Positions 9,297 to 19,543 of a stretch of DNA of 64,000 nt are shown one piece after another. This DNA is from Desulfoluna sp942491485 (GTDB lineage: Bacteria > Desulfobacterota > Desulfobacteria > Desulfobacterales > Desulfolunaceae), in NCBI GenBank assembly GCA_942491485.1, contig CALOAX010000004.1:310001-374000 (forward strand). Direction: 5' to 3'. Both the position numbers and the translations under genes were made by a program. The notes below the pieces were generated by a model. The model was not told the DNA's origin and searched no databases. It saw nothing but the letters and a program-made list of their open reading frames with translations. How positions within the stretch are numbered: position 1 is the first letter of the stretch; the number at the start of each line of letters is the position of its first letter.

Positions 9297-10484
9297 ATGC
9301 ATGTTGTGGTCACCGGAGCAGATCACCCCACGGGGCTTTTTACCGCCAGATCCCTGGTTGGGAGTTGCACCCATATTACAGGCATCACCACGGATCGAAA
9401 AGCCCCCTGCTGTCGGTCCCGGGTCTGGGACCGGTTGATTGTTGTCGATTCGCTTTCCAACACCCTTTCCGCGTTGATGTCCCTTGGCTTAACTAAGCAA
9501 AACAAAGCCGTTCTTTTTGCGACGCAGGATATTGTCGTCAAGATGATATCGGACAATCGGGACGTTCTTTCCCCGTATTATCGGTTTGTCTTGCCGGAGC
9601 GAGAGGTGGTGAACACCCTTATTGATAAAGGGCGGTTTCACGACTGGGCTTTGTTGAATGGGTTTTCTGTGCCGAAATCTTATATTGTTTCGAACCGCAG
9701 GGAACTCAACAGGGTCCTGACGAAGGGGATGTACCCATTAATAATAAAGCCTGTGGTGAAAAACGAGGAGTGGGACAGAAAAAGTTCGGCATTTAAGGTT
9801 TATAAAATATCTGACAGGTCAGCGTACGAGCGGTTGCGTTTTGATTTATTGGACCTGTCCCCTGAGTTGCTTTTGCAGCAGTGGATCCCGGGTGGGGACG
9901 AGGACGTATGGTTCTGTCTTGTGTATATGGGACGCGACGGTCAGGTGAAAGGCAGTTATACGGGGCGAAAGATCCTGCAGTGGCCCGTGGGGCGTGGGAA
10001 TACGGCAGCCGCTGTGGGGGCGAAAAATGAAGAGGTGGCAGAGCTTACGGCAAGTATCTTACGCTCATCTGGGTTTTACGGTCTGGGTTCACTGGAGTTT
10101 AAGCGAAATATGTCGGATGGGAAGTACTATGTCATAGAGCCTACGGTGGGCCGTAATGACTACCAGTCCGGCATTGCACTTGCCGGAGGACTGAATCTGA
10201 CGGCATTGGCTTGTGCCGACGCTTCGGGATGGCCAGGAAATTCAATCGGAAAAGCCAGGCAAGTTACCTGGATTGACGGGGAGGGGACATTAAGGTCTTT
10301 ACGGGGAGGGAAGGGGAGGTGGAAAGAACAAGTTGGTCTTATGAAAAAGCTGTTTAATCAGCCTGTTGTATGGAGTTTGCTTAAGGCTGATGATCCCTTC
10401 CCATTTGCTTTGTGGTTGAAGAACAGAGTGAGTTATATCATTCGGCATTTCGGTACAATTATCTTGCGAAGAGATAGGGTATGA
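9297..10484 (+). CDS. ATP-grasp domain protein
   Basis: A 395-residue ATP-grasp ligase-like protein. The N-terminal pre-ATP-grasp Rossmann region starts HVVVTGADHPTGLFTARSL. The lysine of LIIKPVVKNEEWD and the LLLQQWIPGGDEDVWF segment contribute to ATP binding. The metal/phosphate site is FYGLGSLEFKRN followed by YVIEPTVGRNDYQ. Such proteins ligate a carboxylate to an amine or similar nucleophile. In EPS loci they are thought to make amide-linked sugar or peptide decorations (inference). GGAG precedes the ATG at suitable spacing. Confidence 0.82.
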   Translation: MHVVVTGADHPTGLFTARSLVGSCTHITGITTDRKAPCCRSRVWDRLIVVDSLSNTLSALMSLGLTKQNKAVLFATQDIVVKMISDNRDVLSPYYRFVLPEREVVNTLIDKGRFHDWALLNGFSVPKSYIVSNRRELNRVLTKGMYPLIIKPVVKNEEWDRKSSAFKVYKISDRSAYERLRFDLLDLSPELLLQQWIPGGDEDVWFCLVYMGRDGQVKGSYTGRKILQWPVGRGNTAAAVGAKNEEVAELTASILRSSGFYGLGSLEFKRNMSDGKYYVIEPTVGRNDYQSGIALAGGLNLTALACADASGWPGNSIGKARQVTWIDGEGTLRSLRGGKGRWKEQVGLMKKLFNQPVVWSLLKADDPFPFALWLKNRVSYIIRHFGTIILRRDRV

Positions 10485-10585
10485 CGGTCTGGAATTTTAC
10501 GCGTGCGGAGTAATGGATCAGCTCTGTTTTAAATGGGTGACGGCGTGGGAGACGATGGACAACAGAAAGAGGGGGCTCAGTTGAA

Positions 10586-11593
10586 ATGAACATTCGGAGG
10601 TCTTTGAAACGTTTGGCTGTCTCTCTTCCAGGGTTTGGTGCCGTGGCAAGGAGTGTAACACTCGGGATTAATCCTAAAATTTTTATTTATCATCGGTTTT
10701 GCGACGACCTGGACCCTTCAGAGCATAAAATTGATTCAAAGACCTTTGGCCTTCACCTTGACGAGATCAAGAAAAGGTATCAGGTGGTCTCCCTGGGAGA
10801 GTATCTATCCATGGCAATGGGGGATCAACGGGTGCCGGATCATCTTGCTGTTATAACCGTTGACGATGGCTACCAGGATTTTTATCAGTTAGCCTTTCCT
10901 GAATTGAAGAAACGGGGGCTTAAAGCCACTTTTTTTGTCACCGTTAATTTTCTCAATCGCAAGGTATGGCTTTGGCCGGATCGCCTTGATTATGCGTTGA
11001 AAATGACCTCTCGGACAGGGTTCGATATGGAATTGGAGGGGAGGCATTTCAAGGGCCCGATAGCTTCGGGGCATGAGAGGGCGATCGCATGGCGGGCGTT
11101 GACGGACTGGGGGATTGCCGTGTCGAATGACGCAAAGTGGCGGTTGGTGCGAGCCGTGGAGGCTCACCTTGGGGTAAGTGTCCCCGACTTCATTCCCAAT
11201 GCATATGCCCCTGTGAGTTGGAATGAACTTCGTGAAATGTCTGAGCAGGGAATTGAGATAGGGAGTCATACGATGAACCATCCGATTCTTTCAAAAGTTG
11301 TGCCCCATGAATTGTATGAAGAAATCTATTCTTCAAAATCGGAACTCGAAGCCAAACTCGGGGTGCGGGTTGACTCTTTCTGTTATCCCAACAGTGCCCC
11401 CGGAGACATTGATAAAAGAGTTGTTCGACACGTTAGAGATGCAGGGTACAGAGGGGCCGTCTTCGGGGTAACCCCAGATTTTCCTGATTGTTATCATATT
11501 CCTCGGATCTCATTGAACCGTGACTTATCGGAAAGCCATTGGAAGATAGGCGGGATGGAGATGTTTCTTCAGAAATATTTCATAAGGTGTTAA
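10586..11593 (+). CDS. Polysaccharide deacetylase family protein
   Basis: A second NodB-type carbohydrate esterase (335 aa) in the locus. The catalytic and metal motifs are ITVDDGYQDF, TFFVTVNFLN, EIGSHTMNHP (H-x3-H) and FCYPNSAPGD. No DUF3473 tail or clear signal peptide is present, unlike the first deacetylase. A middle insert of about 60 residues lies between the TFF and SHT motifs. It may act on lipid-linked intermediates or the finished polymer. A TTG-initiated glycosyltransferase follows after four bases, so they are co-transcribed. Confidence 0.87.
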   Translation: MNIRRSLKRLAVSLPGFGAVARSVTLGINPKIFIYHRFCDDLDPSEHKIDSKTFGLHLDEIKKRYQVVSLGEYLSMAMGDQRVPDHLAVITVDDGYQDFYQLAFPELKKRGLKATFFVTVNFLNRKVWLWPDRLDYALKMTSRTGFDMELEGRHFKGPIASGHERAIAWRALTDWGIAVSNDAKWRLVRAVEAHLGVSVPDFIPNAYAPVSWNELREMSEQGIEIGSHTMNHPILSKVVPHELYEEIYSSKSELEAKLGVRVDSFCYPNSAPGDIDKRVVRHVRDAGYRGAVFGVTPDFPDCYHIPRISLNRDLSESHWKIGGMEMFLQKYFIRC

Positions 11594-11597
11594 CCCT

Positions 11598-12950
11598 TTG
11601 CAGGATTACTCATTGAAAACACTTTTGATTCTAACTCACTATTTTCCCCCGGAGAATGTGGTGGGTGCCTTAAGACCATTCAGGCTGGCCCGGCACCTCG
11701 GGAGAAATGGCTGGCGGTGTGTTGTGCTGACACGGAAACCGGAGAATCAGCACATAAGAGATTTCTCCCTGGTGGGTAAACTTCCCCCGGGGACAGAAAT
11801 ACACTACACATCTGGGGAGTGCTATACAATTCCCAAAGCAGGGGAGCGCTCTGTGGCTTCCATTTTTCGCCCTGCAGCGAAAGATGTCTCTTCGGAAACG
11901 AGCGTGGAGTCGAGAGTTTGGGCCCGTGCCTTGGGGAACACCCGGGATATCGTAAACCGTTTTGCCCTTCCTGACATCGAAATTCGTCAAGTCCCTAAAT
12001 TTATACGCCGTGCAGAGTCGCTGATTCGATATAATCCGGATTGTATGTTGCTGACGACGTCACCACCTCACTCCATTCATGTGGCAGGCCTTATTTTGTC
12101 CAAGCGGTTTGGTGTCCCCTGGGTTGTGGACTACAGAGACCCTTGGGACGACTATGTGCGAACCGGAAAACCAGATCTTCGCAACCCTTTGGGGAAATGG
12201 CTTTCACGTCGTATTCTGAAACAGGCCAGTGTCGTGGTCTCCACAACGGAGACGAACACCTCGAATCTGGTCACGGGAAATGCCGACCTTCCGGCTGGCA
12301 GATTTCATACTGTGACAAACTCATACAACAAACAGGATGTTGCCGTGGAAGGCTCTGCCACCAGAAATGTTTTTACTGTGGGGTACACCGGAATTTTTTA
12401 TCCGAACAAGGACCCGTTTACATTCTTCAGGGCACTCAGAACTTGGTTTGACGATATGGATGATACAAGGCTTCGGCTTCTTAACGGTCGGTTTCGGATC
12501 AAGCTTGTGGGGTCCAGGACTAAGGCGGTGGTGGATGTCATTCAGTCCCTTGGCCTGAGTTCATGGGTTTCGTTTGTCCCCAGGGTTTCCCATGGGGAGG
12601 CGATCAGGATTACAAAGGGCTGTGACCTTCTCCTGATAGCGGCAGGGATAGGGAAACGTACCCGGCCCGGATGGCTCACCTCAAAGCTCTTTGAATACCT
12701 CGGCTGTAAAATACCCATCTTGGCGGTGGTTCGGGAAGGGGAAATGGCCCGCATTATAAGGCAGACGAACAGCGGGTATGTGGTTACAGGTGAGGATCAT
12801 CAGGCCATTATCAACGTTCTGGAGACAGAGATGGAAAGAAAGTTGAAGGGTGGGGTGCCCCCCTTTACCTACGAGGGGGTAGGCGTGTTTGAAGAGACAG
12901 CGGTGTTTAACGGAATGAAAGAGATACTGGAGCGTGGAATAGCCCTTTGA
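11598..12950 (+). CDS. Glycosyltransferase (GT-B fold)
   Basis: A 450-residue GT-B protein from a TTG start four bases after the preceding stop. The N-terminal half opens TLLILTHYFPPENVVGALRPFRLARHL, typical of WbuB/GT4-like enzymes, with VDYRDPWDDYV further on. The C-terminal half has VGYTGIFYPNKDPFTFFRAL and SKLFEYLGCKIPILAVV (family KLFEYLA motif). Its TGA overlaps the TTG start of the flippase gene, implying coupling. Confidence 0.85.
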   Translation: MQDYSLKTLLILTHYFPPENVVGALRPFRLARHLGRNGWRCVVLTRKPENQHIRDFSLVGKLPPGTEIHYTSGECYTIPKAGERSVASIFRPAAKDVSSETSVESRVWARALGNTRDIVNRFALPDIEIRQVPKFIRRAESLIRYNPDCMLLTTSPPHSIHVAGLILSKRFGVPWVVDYRDPWDDYVRTGKPDLRNPLGKWLSRRILKQASVVVSTTETNTSNLVTGNADLPAGRFHTVTNSYNKQDVAVEGSATRNVFTVGYTGIFYPNKDPFTFFRALRTWFDDMDDTRLRLLNGRFRIKLVGSRTKAVVDVIQSLGLSSWVSFVPRVSHGEAIRITKGCDLLLIAAGIGKRTRPGWLTSKLFEYLGCKIPILAVVREGEMARIIRQTNSGYVVTGEDHQAIINVLETEMERKLKGGVPPFTYEGVGVFEETAVFNGMKEILERGIAL

Positions 12951-14467
12951 AACAAAGAATCCTGACCAACTCATTCTCCAATGTCAGCCTTATGGTTCTA
13001 AAACTGGTGGTCACCTTCATCATGTCACCGGTGATCGTAAGAGCCTTGGGAAAATACGATTACGGCATTTGGGAAATAGTCATGTCTGTTGTCGGGTATA
13101 TGGGGTTGCTGCAATTTGGGCTGACCCCTTCGATTATCCGTTTTGTAGCCAAATACAGTGCTGAAGAAAACCAAGATGAGTTAGACCGAGTGTACAGCAC
13201 ATCGTTGTTTTTTATGATGGGGCTTTCACTGCTGTCCCTTATTTTCTTCACCCTCTGGGCCTTTGGGTGTCCTGAGCTGATCACTCGGCCGGGCGACTCT
13301 CCCCTGAAATATACCTTTTTTATCCTTGTTGTTGGCATTCAGGCCGTGACCGTTTTCATGGGAGCGGTTTTTCAAAGCTTCCTCCATGGGTATCAGCGGT
13401 ACGGACTGACTAATTTTATTACAGCAGTCAATACGGTTGTCGGGTCCATCGCAGCCTATATCGTTCTGTCAAGGGGGTACGGGCTTCTCGCTCTGGCCAT
13501 CTTCAACGCCACCGGGGTATCGGTTAAGGTGTGTGCCTATGGTGTTCTTCTCTCTCGGCCCCGTTATGGAGGGCATCATTTCCAGTTGAAGTGTATCTCC
13601 AAAGAGACATTTAAAACAATTTTCAGATTCGGCTTCAAAAGCTTTGTTTTGGGGATAGCGTCACGTGTGTCTAAAAGTACGGATTCCATTGTCATTGGCG
13701 CTTTTCTGGGGCCGGCGATAGTGGCATTCTATATCATTCCTGTGAATCTCATCCGCAATGCCGCAAATATAATTTCTGTTGTTACGCAAAATTTCATGCC
13801 CTTGTTCAGTGATCTCAGTGCCAGGGGAGAGCACGATCAGCTTCGCTCGTTGTTCTTGGTCTCATCGCGGTATGTGACCGCAATAACCCTGTTGATGACG
13901 TTGGGCATCTGGTATGTCGGGCCGGGGTTTATCGCAATCTGGATGGGGCCTGAATTCGCGGAAAAGGGAAGGGCCGTTCTCTGTATCATAGTGATCGCCC
14001 ATATGCTCCCCTACCTGAACCCGTTCCATGGCAGGGTGTTGACAGGTGTAAATAAACACGGAATTCTTGCTAAAATCCGGACTGTTGAGGCAATCACGAA
14101 TATCATTCTCAGTATAGGGCTGGTTTCGGTGTTTCATAAAGAGGGGGTCGCCGTTGCCACGTTGATTCCCGCCCTGATAGCTGAACCGTTTATTCTGGTA
14201 GCGGTATGCCGATACCTGGATATCCGAATATTTCAATGTTTGCGAATGGTTCATCTTCCACTGCTGGTTCCATTTCTTGGAGCTTTCATATGCCTTCACT
14301 GGTTGACGGCGCAGGCGCCCCTGAATAGTTATCTTCATATTATTTTTTGTTCGGCTCTGACGTCGTTGGTTTTTTTATTGCTCTTTGTCGTGTTTGCCAT
14401 GGATAAACTGGAGAGAGGCCTAGTCTTCAAGGTTCTTAAAAAACGTTTGATGGAAGCAGTGACCTGA
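12947..14467 (+). CDS. Polysaccharide flippase (Wzx/MOP family)
   Basis: A 506-residue integral membrane protein with about 12-14 hydrophobic segments and the N-terminal signature of oligosaccharide flippases (NSFSNVSLMVLKLVV, LGKYDYGIWEIV). It probably moves the undecaprenyl-linked repeat unit to the periplasmic face. The TTG start overlaps the previous stop (TTGA). It sits next to the O-antigen ligase/polymerase gene, the usual Wzx-Wzy pairing. Confidence 0.9.
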   Translation: MKQRILTNSFSNVSLMVLKLVVTFIMSPVIVRALGKYDYGIWEIVMSVVGYMGLLQFGLTPSIIRFVAKYSAEENQDELDRVYSTSLFFMMGLSLLSLIFFTLWAFGCPELITRPGDSPLKYTFFILVVGIQAVTVFMGAVFQSFLHGYQRYGLTNFITAVNTVVGSIAAYIVLSRGYGLLALAIFNATGVSVKVCAYGVLLSRPRYGGHHFQLKCISKETFKTIFRFGFKSFVLGIASRVSKSTDSIVIGAFLGPAIVAFYIIPVNLIRNAANIISVVTQNFMPLFSDLSARGEHDQLRSLFLVSSRYVTAITLLMTLGIWYVGPGFIAIWMGPEFAEKGRAVLCIIVIAHMLPYLNPFHGRVLTGVNKHGILAKIRTVEAITNIILSIGLVSVFHKEGVAVATLIPALIAEPFILVAVCRYLDIRIFQCLRMVHLPLLVPFLGAFICLHWLTAQAPLNSYLHIIFCSALTSLVFLLLFVVFAMDKLERGLVFKVLKKRLMEAVT

Positions 14468-14571
14468 TGAAACACTCATTGTAAATAAGTCTCGATGCAA
14501 TCAGGGATCGGTTGGCAAGTGATAAGGACCTGCTTGCTCTTTGTGTCCACCCTTTATGAAAGAACCTTGCC

Positions 14572-15864
14572 ATGTCTTTTGTTTTGTATCTTTGCTTTAT
14601 TGTTAGTTTTTTTCTGCACTTAACGGCGCGCATCCCCGCACTGGGATCCCTTCGGCTTGATCTGATATTAATGATTCTAACTGTGATATCCATGGCATTA
14701 ACGAAGATCCAGTCATTCAGAATATCTGAATCAAAACCTGCACGAACTCTTACAGTATTTGTGATTTACGTTATCGTGGCGATTCCTTTGGTGGAGTACC
14801 CCGGTTCTGTGATTTATTTTGGACTTGAAAACTTCGCAAAGGTCGTTCCGTTTTTCTTCTTTACGATTTATCTGGTTGATACGGAGAGAAAACTGAAGGT
14901 GCTCGTTGGTGTTTTTCTGCTCTGCCAGGTGATTCGTACCTTGGAACCGCTTTACCTCCACGTGACAGAAGGGTATTGGGGCAGTGTCGCGTATTCGGCA
15001 TCAGGGGGCGATGGATCAGCCTTGATGCGGCTGGCGTCCAGCCCAATGGATGTGTTGAACCCAACACAGTTTGGGTGGCTGATAATCAGTCATCTGATTT
15101 TTATTTACTATTTGCTCTGGAACGGCTCACGAATTAAAAAGCTGGTTTTTTTGTGTTACGCCCCCCTTGCTCTGTATGCTTTTCTTTTGACAGGGGCACG
15201 AAGCGGCATGATCTGCCTGTTCTTTGTTGTGTTGCAGGTGATCTGGTTTGCGGAGAATAGAAAAAAAGCGGTGATCTTTGGGCTGATTTTGCTTGTTCCT
15301 ATTGTGATTATCGCCGGAGCAAAAATGGGGCCAGCACTTCAAACGCGGTATCTTTCCATTGTTAAAAAAGATGTAGCGGGAAGCGATACCGCTATGGGCA
15401 GAATTAACGGTTTAAAAAACAATATTCGCAACGTGATGAATCGCCCGTTATTCGGGCATGGGATTGGGACCACCCGGGAGGTTAACTACAACACCATAGG
15501 CACCGCTCAGATTACGCACAACATGTATTTTGAGATCATGCAGGAGACGGGGGGGGTTGGGTTTTGTGTTTTTTTTATGTATATTAAAAGCCTCTTATCC
15601 GTTCTCTATTCTCTTCGAAGACGTTTGTTGGGCCAAAGGCCCCGGACGAACATGATTAGTCTCGCCACCGCGCTGATTGTCTGGATGCAGATGCATCTTC
15701 TGTATACTCTGTCATGCTTCAGTTTGAACCGTTGGGAGTGGTACCTTACCGGTGGGATGGCCGTTGTCTGTGGAAGGCTTGCTGTGACTCGTAGTGACGA
15801 ATCCATAGTGGCGCCTGACGAGAACTCCACCTGTAACGCTCAGATGGTGCCTGCGACCAAATGA
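14572..15864 (+). CDS. O-antigen ligase/polymerase-like membrane protein (Wzy/WaaL type)
   Basis: A 430-residue protein with about ten membrane segments. It has the large periplasmic loop typical of the Wzy_C/O-antigen ligase family: LTGARSGMICL, then RPLFGHGIGTTREV and THNMYFEIMQETGGVGF. Such proteins polymerise repeat units or ligate polymer; which role applies here cannot be decided by sequence. The last codons overlap the ATG of the following gene (ATGA at 15861). Confidence 0.87.
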   Translation: MSFVLYLCFIVSFFLHLTARIPALGSLRLDLILMILTVISMALTKIQSFRISESKPARTLTVFVIYVIVAIPLVEYPGSVIYFGLENFAKVVPFFFFTIYLVDTERKLKVLVGVFLLCQVIRTLEPLYLHVTEGYWGSVAYSASGGDGSALMRLASSPMDVLNPTQFGWLIISHLIFIYYLLWNGSRIKKLVFLCYAPLALYAFLLTGARSGMICLFFVVLQVIWFAENRKKAVIFGLILLVPIVIIAGAKMGPALQTRYLSIVKKDVAGSDTAMGRINGLKNNIRNVMNRPLFGHGIGTTREVNYNTIGTAQITHNMYFEIMQETGGVGFCVFFMYIKSLLSVLYSLRRRLLGQRPRTNMISLATALIVWMQMHLLYTLSCFSLNRWEWYLTGGMAVVCGRLAVTRSDESIVAPDENSTCNAQMVPATK

Positions 15865-16775
15865 CCCCAGGGAAGGAAGCTCAAAGCGATATGGGACCCA
15901 GAGTGTCCGTTATCATTCCGTGCTACAACAGAGAAACCTACGTCGAAGAGACGCTTCAAAGTGTGTTTCGCCAAACCTATGAGAACATCGAAATTATAAC
16001 GGTTGACGACGGCAGCACCGATGAAACGTACGATATACTGGAAAGCTATGGGAGTCGTGTTTGTTTGCTGGCGCATTCCGGTGGTGTCAACAAAGGGCAG
16101 TCGGCGGCCATCAATCTCGGGCTTGCGCGGGCGACAGGAAAGTACATCGCCATTTTGGACAGCGATGACCTTTTTGCTCCAGAGAAGATCGCGCTTCAGG
16201 TCGCGTTTCTGGAATCCAATCCCGAGGTGGGGGTGGTCTACAGCAACGGATGCTATATCGATGAAATAGGCCACAAACTCTGCAATATACTGGGCAGCAA
16301 CCACAAAGAGACCAATAATCCTGCCCGGATGCTTCTGACATGTCACTTCAACATTCCCTCCAACTCTCTGGTCAGGAAAACTGTGTACGATCAAGTCGGG
16401 GGATATGACGAATCCATGCGCTCTGCCCAGGACCATGACATGGGCGTTCGTATCATGGAAGTGACCAAGGCGGCTTATGTTAACAGGGTCCTCTGGTACT
16501 ACAGGCAGCATCCGGACTCACAAAGCGGAAAGCATGCCATGAGGCGGTGGCGTACTGGTTTTATAATACTTAATAAGGCCTGTGCACGGTATGAATACGG
16601 ATTTATAGTTAAAATGAAGCGATTGGCTGTCATAAACTTCAGATTGGCACAATGTTACAAGGACGCAAAAGCATACGACAGAGCAATTGTTTGCCTCCTG
16701 AAAGCAGGGCTATTCGACCCGTTAAGAGGGGGGAGAGTTCTTTTCGGATTGGATCGGCTGGGGGGCACCCATTGA
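15861..16775 (+). CDS. Family 2 glycosyltransferase
   Basis: A soluble GT-A enzyme (304 aa). VSVIIPCYNRETYVEETLQSVFRQTYE is the nucleotide-binding start, TVDDGSTDET and AILDSDDLF carry the metal and sugar-nucleotide Asp residues, and AQDHDMGVRI is the C-terminal acceptor-side ED-like motif. The start overlaps the preceding stop. It probably adds one sugar of the repeat unit. Confidence 0.92.
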   Translation: MTPGKEAQSDMGPRVSVIIPCYNRETYVEETLQSVFRQTYENIEIITVDDGSTDETYDILESYGSRVCLLAHSGGVNKGQSAAINLGLARATGKYIAILDSDDLFAPEKIALQVAFLESNPEVGVVYSNGCYIDEIGHKLCNILGSNHKETNNPARMLLTCHFNIPSNSLVRKTVYDQVGGYDESMRSAQDHDMGVRIMEVTKAAYVNRVLWYYRQHPDSQSGKHAMRRWRTGFIILNKACARYEYGFIVKMKRLAVINFRLAQCYKDAKAYDRAIVCLLKAGLFDPLRGGRVLFGLDRLGGTH

Positions 16776-16811
16776 ATATGCAATGGTTAACTGACGTCAG
16801 AGGGCTGAGCA

Positions 16812-18092
16812 ATGGCGAGTAAACGATCTCATTCAGAGAAGATCCATATGCTTGTAGTCATGAGGTGGCCGGTGGGAGGTATTCGAACATTCTGTCGCTA
16901 TGTGTACAATCAATTTGACAAAGACAGATATCGATTTACGGTTTTGGCTCCCGAAGCCGATGAGACTACTCACCTTGCTGATGATTTAAAAAACTATGAT
17001 ATAAACTGGATAACAACAACATATGGGGGGAGCAGGGCTTACCTTCCCCCCTCTACTGTTGCAAAGACGATTGCGCTCGGAAATTTTGATATCATTCATT
17101 CCCATGGTCTCTCGGCGGGGCTCCTTAGTGCTTTACCAGCCAAGCTTGCAGGTATCCCGCATCTTATGACCTTGCATGATTCATTTAACGAATCACAATT
17201 AAGTGGCCTCCAGGGCATGGTGAAAAAGATACTAATTTCCATTGGACTTCTTTTCGTTGATACCATTCATCATGTTTCCCACGATGCCAAAGAGAATATG
17301 CTTAAGTACCTTCCGATAGCCAGACGATTGGAAGCAAAAATTATTGTTGCTCGAAATGGTATCATAGTCACTGAGTTTCTTAACTCACGGCGTCGTGATT
17401 ACTTTCAAGAATTGGGGCTTGAACCGGGAGTGTTTCTTGTGGGATTTCTGGGCCGATTTATGGCACCCAAAGGATTCGGATGTTTAATAGATGCAGTCGG
17501 GATTCTTGATCGAGAAAAAAACGTTGACCCCTCCATTAGAATCCTTTGCTTTGGGTGGGGGGGATTTATCCGAGAGGACCAGCATAAAATCCGGGAAAAA
17601 GGCTTGGAAAAATATTTTATTTTTCTACCTTTTACTGCTGATGTGGCAGCTTCTCTAAAAGGACTTGATGTTTTGGCAATTCCCTCCTTATGGGAGGCAT
17701 GCCCTCTTTTACCTATGGAAGCTATGGTAGCGGGATTGCCCATCATCGGAACAAATTGCAGGGGATTGAGAGAGGTTATGCTGGACAATAATGTTTCAGT
17801 TAGAAAAATTCGAGCAGGTGATAGTAGGGCCTTGGCAGAAGCTATTATGAGTGAAATAGAGACTCCCCGACGTGAGCAGGCGGAAATGTATGTGGCACGG
17901 GCTGAGAAACTATTCGATGTCAGGCACCAGGCAGTGGTGATTCAAGCGCGAGTTCTTGAGTTGACCGGGAGGTGTCAGCACAGAAAAAACAACACAGAAA
18001 ATGGGTGCGGCAGCCGTTTGATTGATGAAAGCCTTTGTGCGAGTGAGGTAGAGCGCTTCGCAGGTGAAATGAAGAATCATCGTATGGTTTGA
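16812..18092 (+). CDS. Family 4 glycosyltransferase
   Basis: A GT-B enzyme (426 aa). It starts KIHMLVVMRWPVGGIRTF; the donor half has VGFLGRFMAPKGFGCLIDAV, PSLWEACPLLPMEAM and GTNCRGLREVML. The C-terminal 40 residues after VIQARVLELTG are Asn/Glu-rich and outside the fold. It has a GAGGGCTGA ribosome site. An 88-bp gap separates it from the AMP-ligase gene, where sequence composition begins to become more AT-rich. Confidence 0.9.
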   Translation: MASKRSHSEKIHMLVVMRWPVGGIRTFCRYVYNQFDKDRYRFTVLAPEADETTHLADDLKNYDINWITTTYGGSRAYLPPSTVAKTIALGNFDIIHSHGLSAGLLSALPAKLAGIPHLMTLHDSFNESQLSGLQGMVKKILISIGLLFVDTIHHVSHDAKENMLKYLPIARRLEAKIIVARNGIIVTEFLNSRRRDYFQELGLEPGVFLVGFLGRFMAPKGFGCLIDAVGILDREKNVDPSIRILCFGWGGFIREDQHKIREKGLEKYFIFLPFTADVAASLKGLDVLAIPSLWEACPLLPMEAMVAGLPIIGTNCRGLREVMLDNNVSVRKIRAGDSRALAEAIMSEIETPRREQAEMYVARAEKLFDVRHQAVVIQARVLELTGRCQHRKNNTENGCGSRLIDESLCASEVERFAGEMKNHRMV

Positions 18093-18180
18093 TGCTAAGC
18101 GAAAGTGTTATTCAGAAGGTGTAAAACATAAGCAGTCTTTATGGGTTAGAGCTTTAAATAATGAAGAATATGAGGCCATA

Positions 18181-19518
18181 TTGATCGACTTATCCTACTC
18201 AACATTTTGCAAACGTATATTGTTGCCAATTGCAGACATAGTTTCCAATCAACATGTCCTGGATTATTATCGGTTCATGTTAAAGGCTCAGTGGTGGGAC
18301 CCTGATCGTTTGGAAGTTTTTAGGAATCGAAGGCTTCAGCATACCCTTGAAAGGGCATATTACGAAACCACCTTTTACAGGGAACTTTTTGATAGTAGGC
18401 ATTTGAAACCCAGTGATATTAAGGAAAAAAAAGATCTTGCTAAGTTACCGGTCGTTACCAAGGAGATGCTTAGGAATGTATATCCTGTCGGGTGTTGCAG
18501 GGGCGAGGTGGGTAAATATCAAGAGTTTTTTACGTCCGGATCATCCGGTGCGCCTTTTGTGGTGAGAACTGACAGCGAGACGAAGGCGATTGCCAATGCC
18601 ATGATGCTATTCCGAGCCTCCTTTTCAGGGTGGCGTATTGGAAATAAAGTGCTTCAGACAGGAATGACCCTGAACAGAGGGGTGGTGAAACGAACCAAGG
18701 ATATTTTGCTTAGAGTTATCTATGTCTCGGCATTTAATCTGTCAAACGAGATGCTTGAAAGATTCCTTGATGTGATAGACAGATCTAACATTCGGTATGT
18801 GATGGGATATGCCTCAAGCATATATTGTCTGGCAGAATATGCGAAACAGGTGGGGTTCAAACATAAGTTGTCCGGCGTTGTATCATGGGGCGACAATCTT
18901 TATGGCCATTACAGGCGAACCATCGAAGAGCAGTTTGGTGCGGTGGTTACCGATACCTATGGGTGTGGTGAAGGCATTCAGGTGGCTGCTCAATGCGATG
19001 AGAGCAGGGGAGCTTATCATATTTTCAGTCCTTATGTCATGGTGGAGTTTGTTGAGGAGGGGAACGTTGTTTCTGACGGTCAACTCGGGGACATATTGTT
19101 GACACGCCTGAATCCAGGTGCCATGCCCCTTATTCGTTACAGTATTGGGGATGTGGGCCGGGCGAGCGAAAACAAAGAATGTACTTGTGGACGAGGCCTG
19201 CCTCTAATGGAGGCCATTGACGGTCGAAATACTGATATTATTCATACCCCAAGCGGGAACCGATTGATAGTTCATTTTTTTACCGGAATTTTAGAATATT
19301 ACACGTCCGTTGATATGTTTCAGGTCGTCCAGGTCAATGTTGGTGAAATTACTATTAAAATTGTGCCTGGGAATGGCTTTTCGGTAAAGATAATGGATGC
19401 TATTAAAAAAGAAATTCAGGAAAAAGGAGATCCAGGACTTAGCGTTTATTTTGATGTGGTAAGCAGTATTCCATTGGAAGCGTCGAGTAAAAGACGGTTC
19501 GTAGTATCCAACCTGTAA
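18181..19518 (+). CDS. CapK/PaaK-like adenylate-forming enzyme
   Basis: A 445-residue member of the phenylacetate-CoA ligase/CapK group. It has the P-loop FFTSGSSGAPF, the YGCGEGIQVAAQC segment, PLIRYSIGDVG and the Cys-containing CTCGRGLPLME block that binds zinc in relatives. CapK-like proteins in capsule loci are thought to activate an acyl group for polymer modification, but no reaction is proven. The TTG start is supported by GAGG five bases upstream. It is paired with a DUF362 gene 25 bp downstream. Confidence 0.88.
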   Translation: MIDLSYSTFCKRILLPIADIVSNQHVLDYYRFMLKAQWWDPDRLEVFRNRRLQHTLERAYYETTFYRELFDSRHLKPSDIKEKKDLAKLPVVTKEMLRNVYPVGCCRGEVGKYQEFFTSGSSGAPFVVRTDSETKAIANAMMLFRASFSGWRIGNKVLQTGMTLNRGVVKRTKDILLRVIYVSAFNLSNEMLERFLDVIDRSNIRYVMGYASSIYCLAEYAKQVGFKHKLSGVVSWGDNLYGHYRRTIEEQFGAVVTDTYGCGEGIQVAAQCDESRGAYHIFSPYVMVEFVEEGNVVSDGQLGDILLTRLNPGAMPLIRYSIGDVGRASENKECTCGRGLPLMEAIDGRNTDIIHTPSGNRLIVHFFTGILEYYTSVDMFQVVQVNVGEITIKIVPGNGFSVKIMDAIKKEIQEKGDPGLSVYFDVVSSIPLEASSKRRFVVSNL

Positions 19519-19543
19519 CTGAAGATATCTGGATAGATGCTTT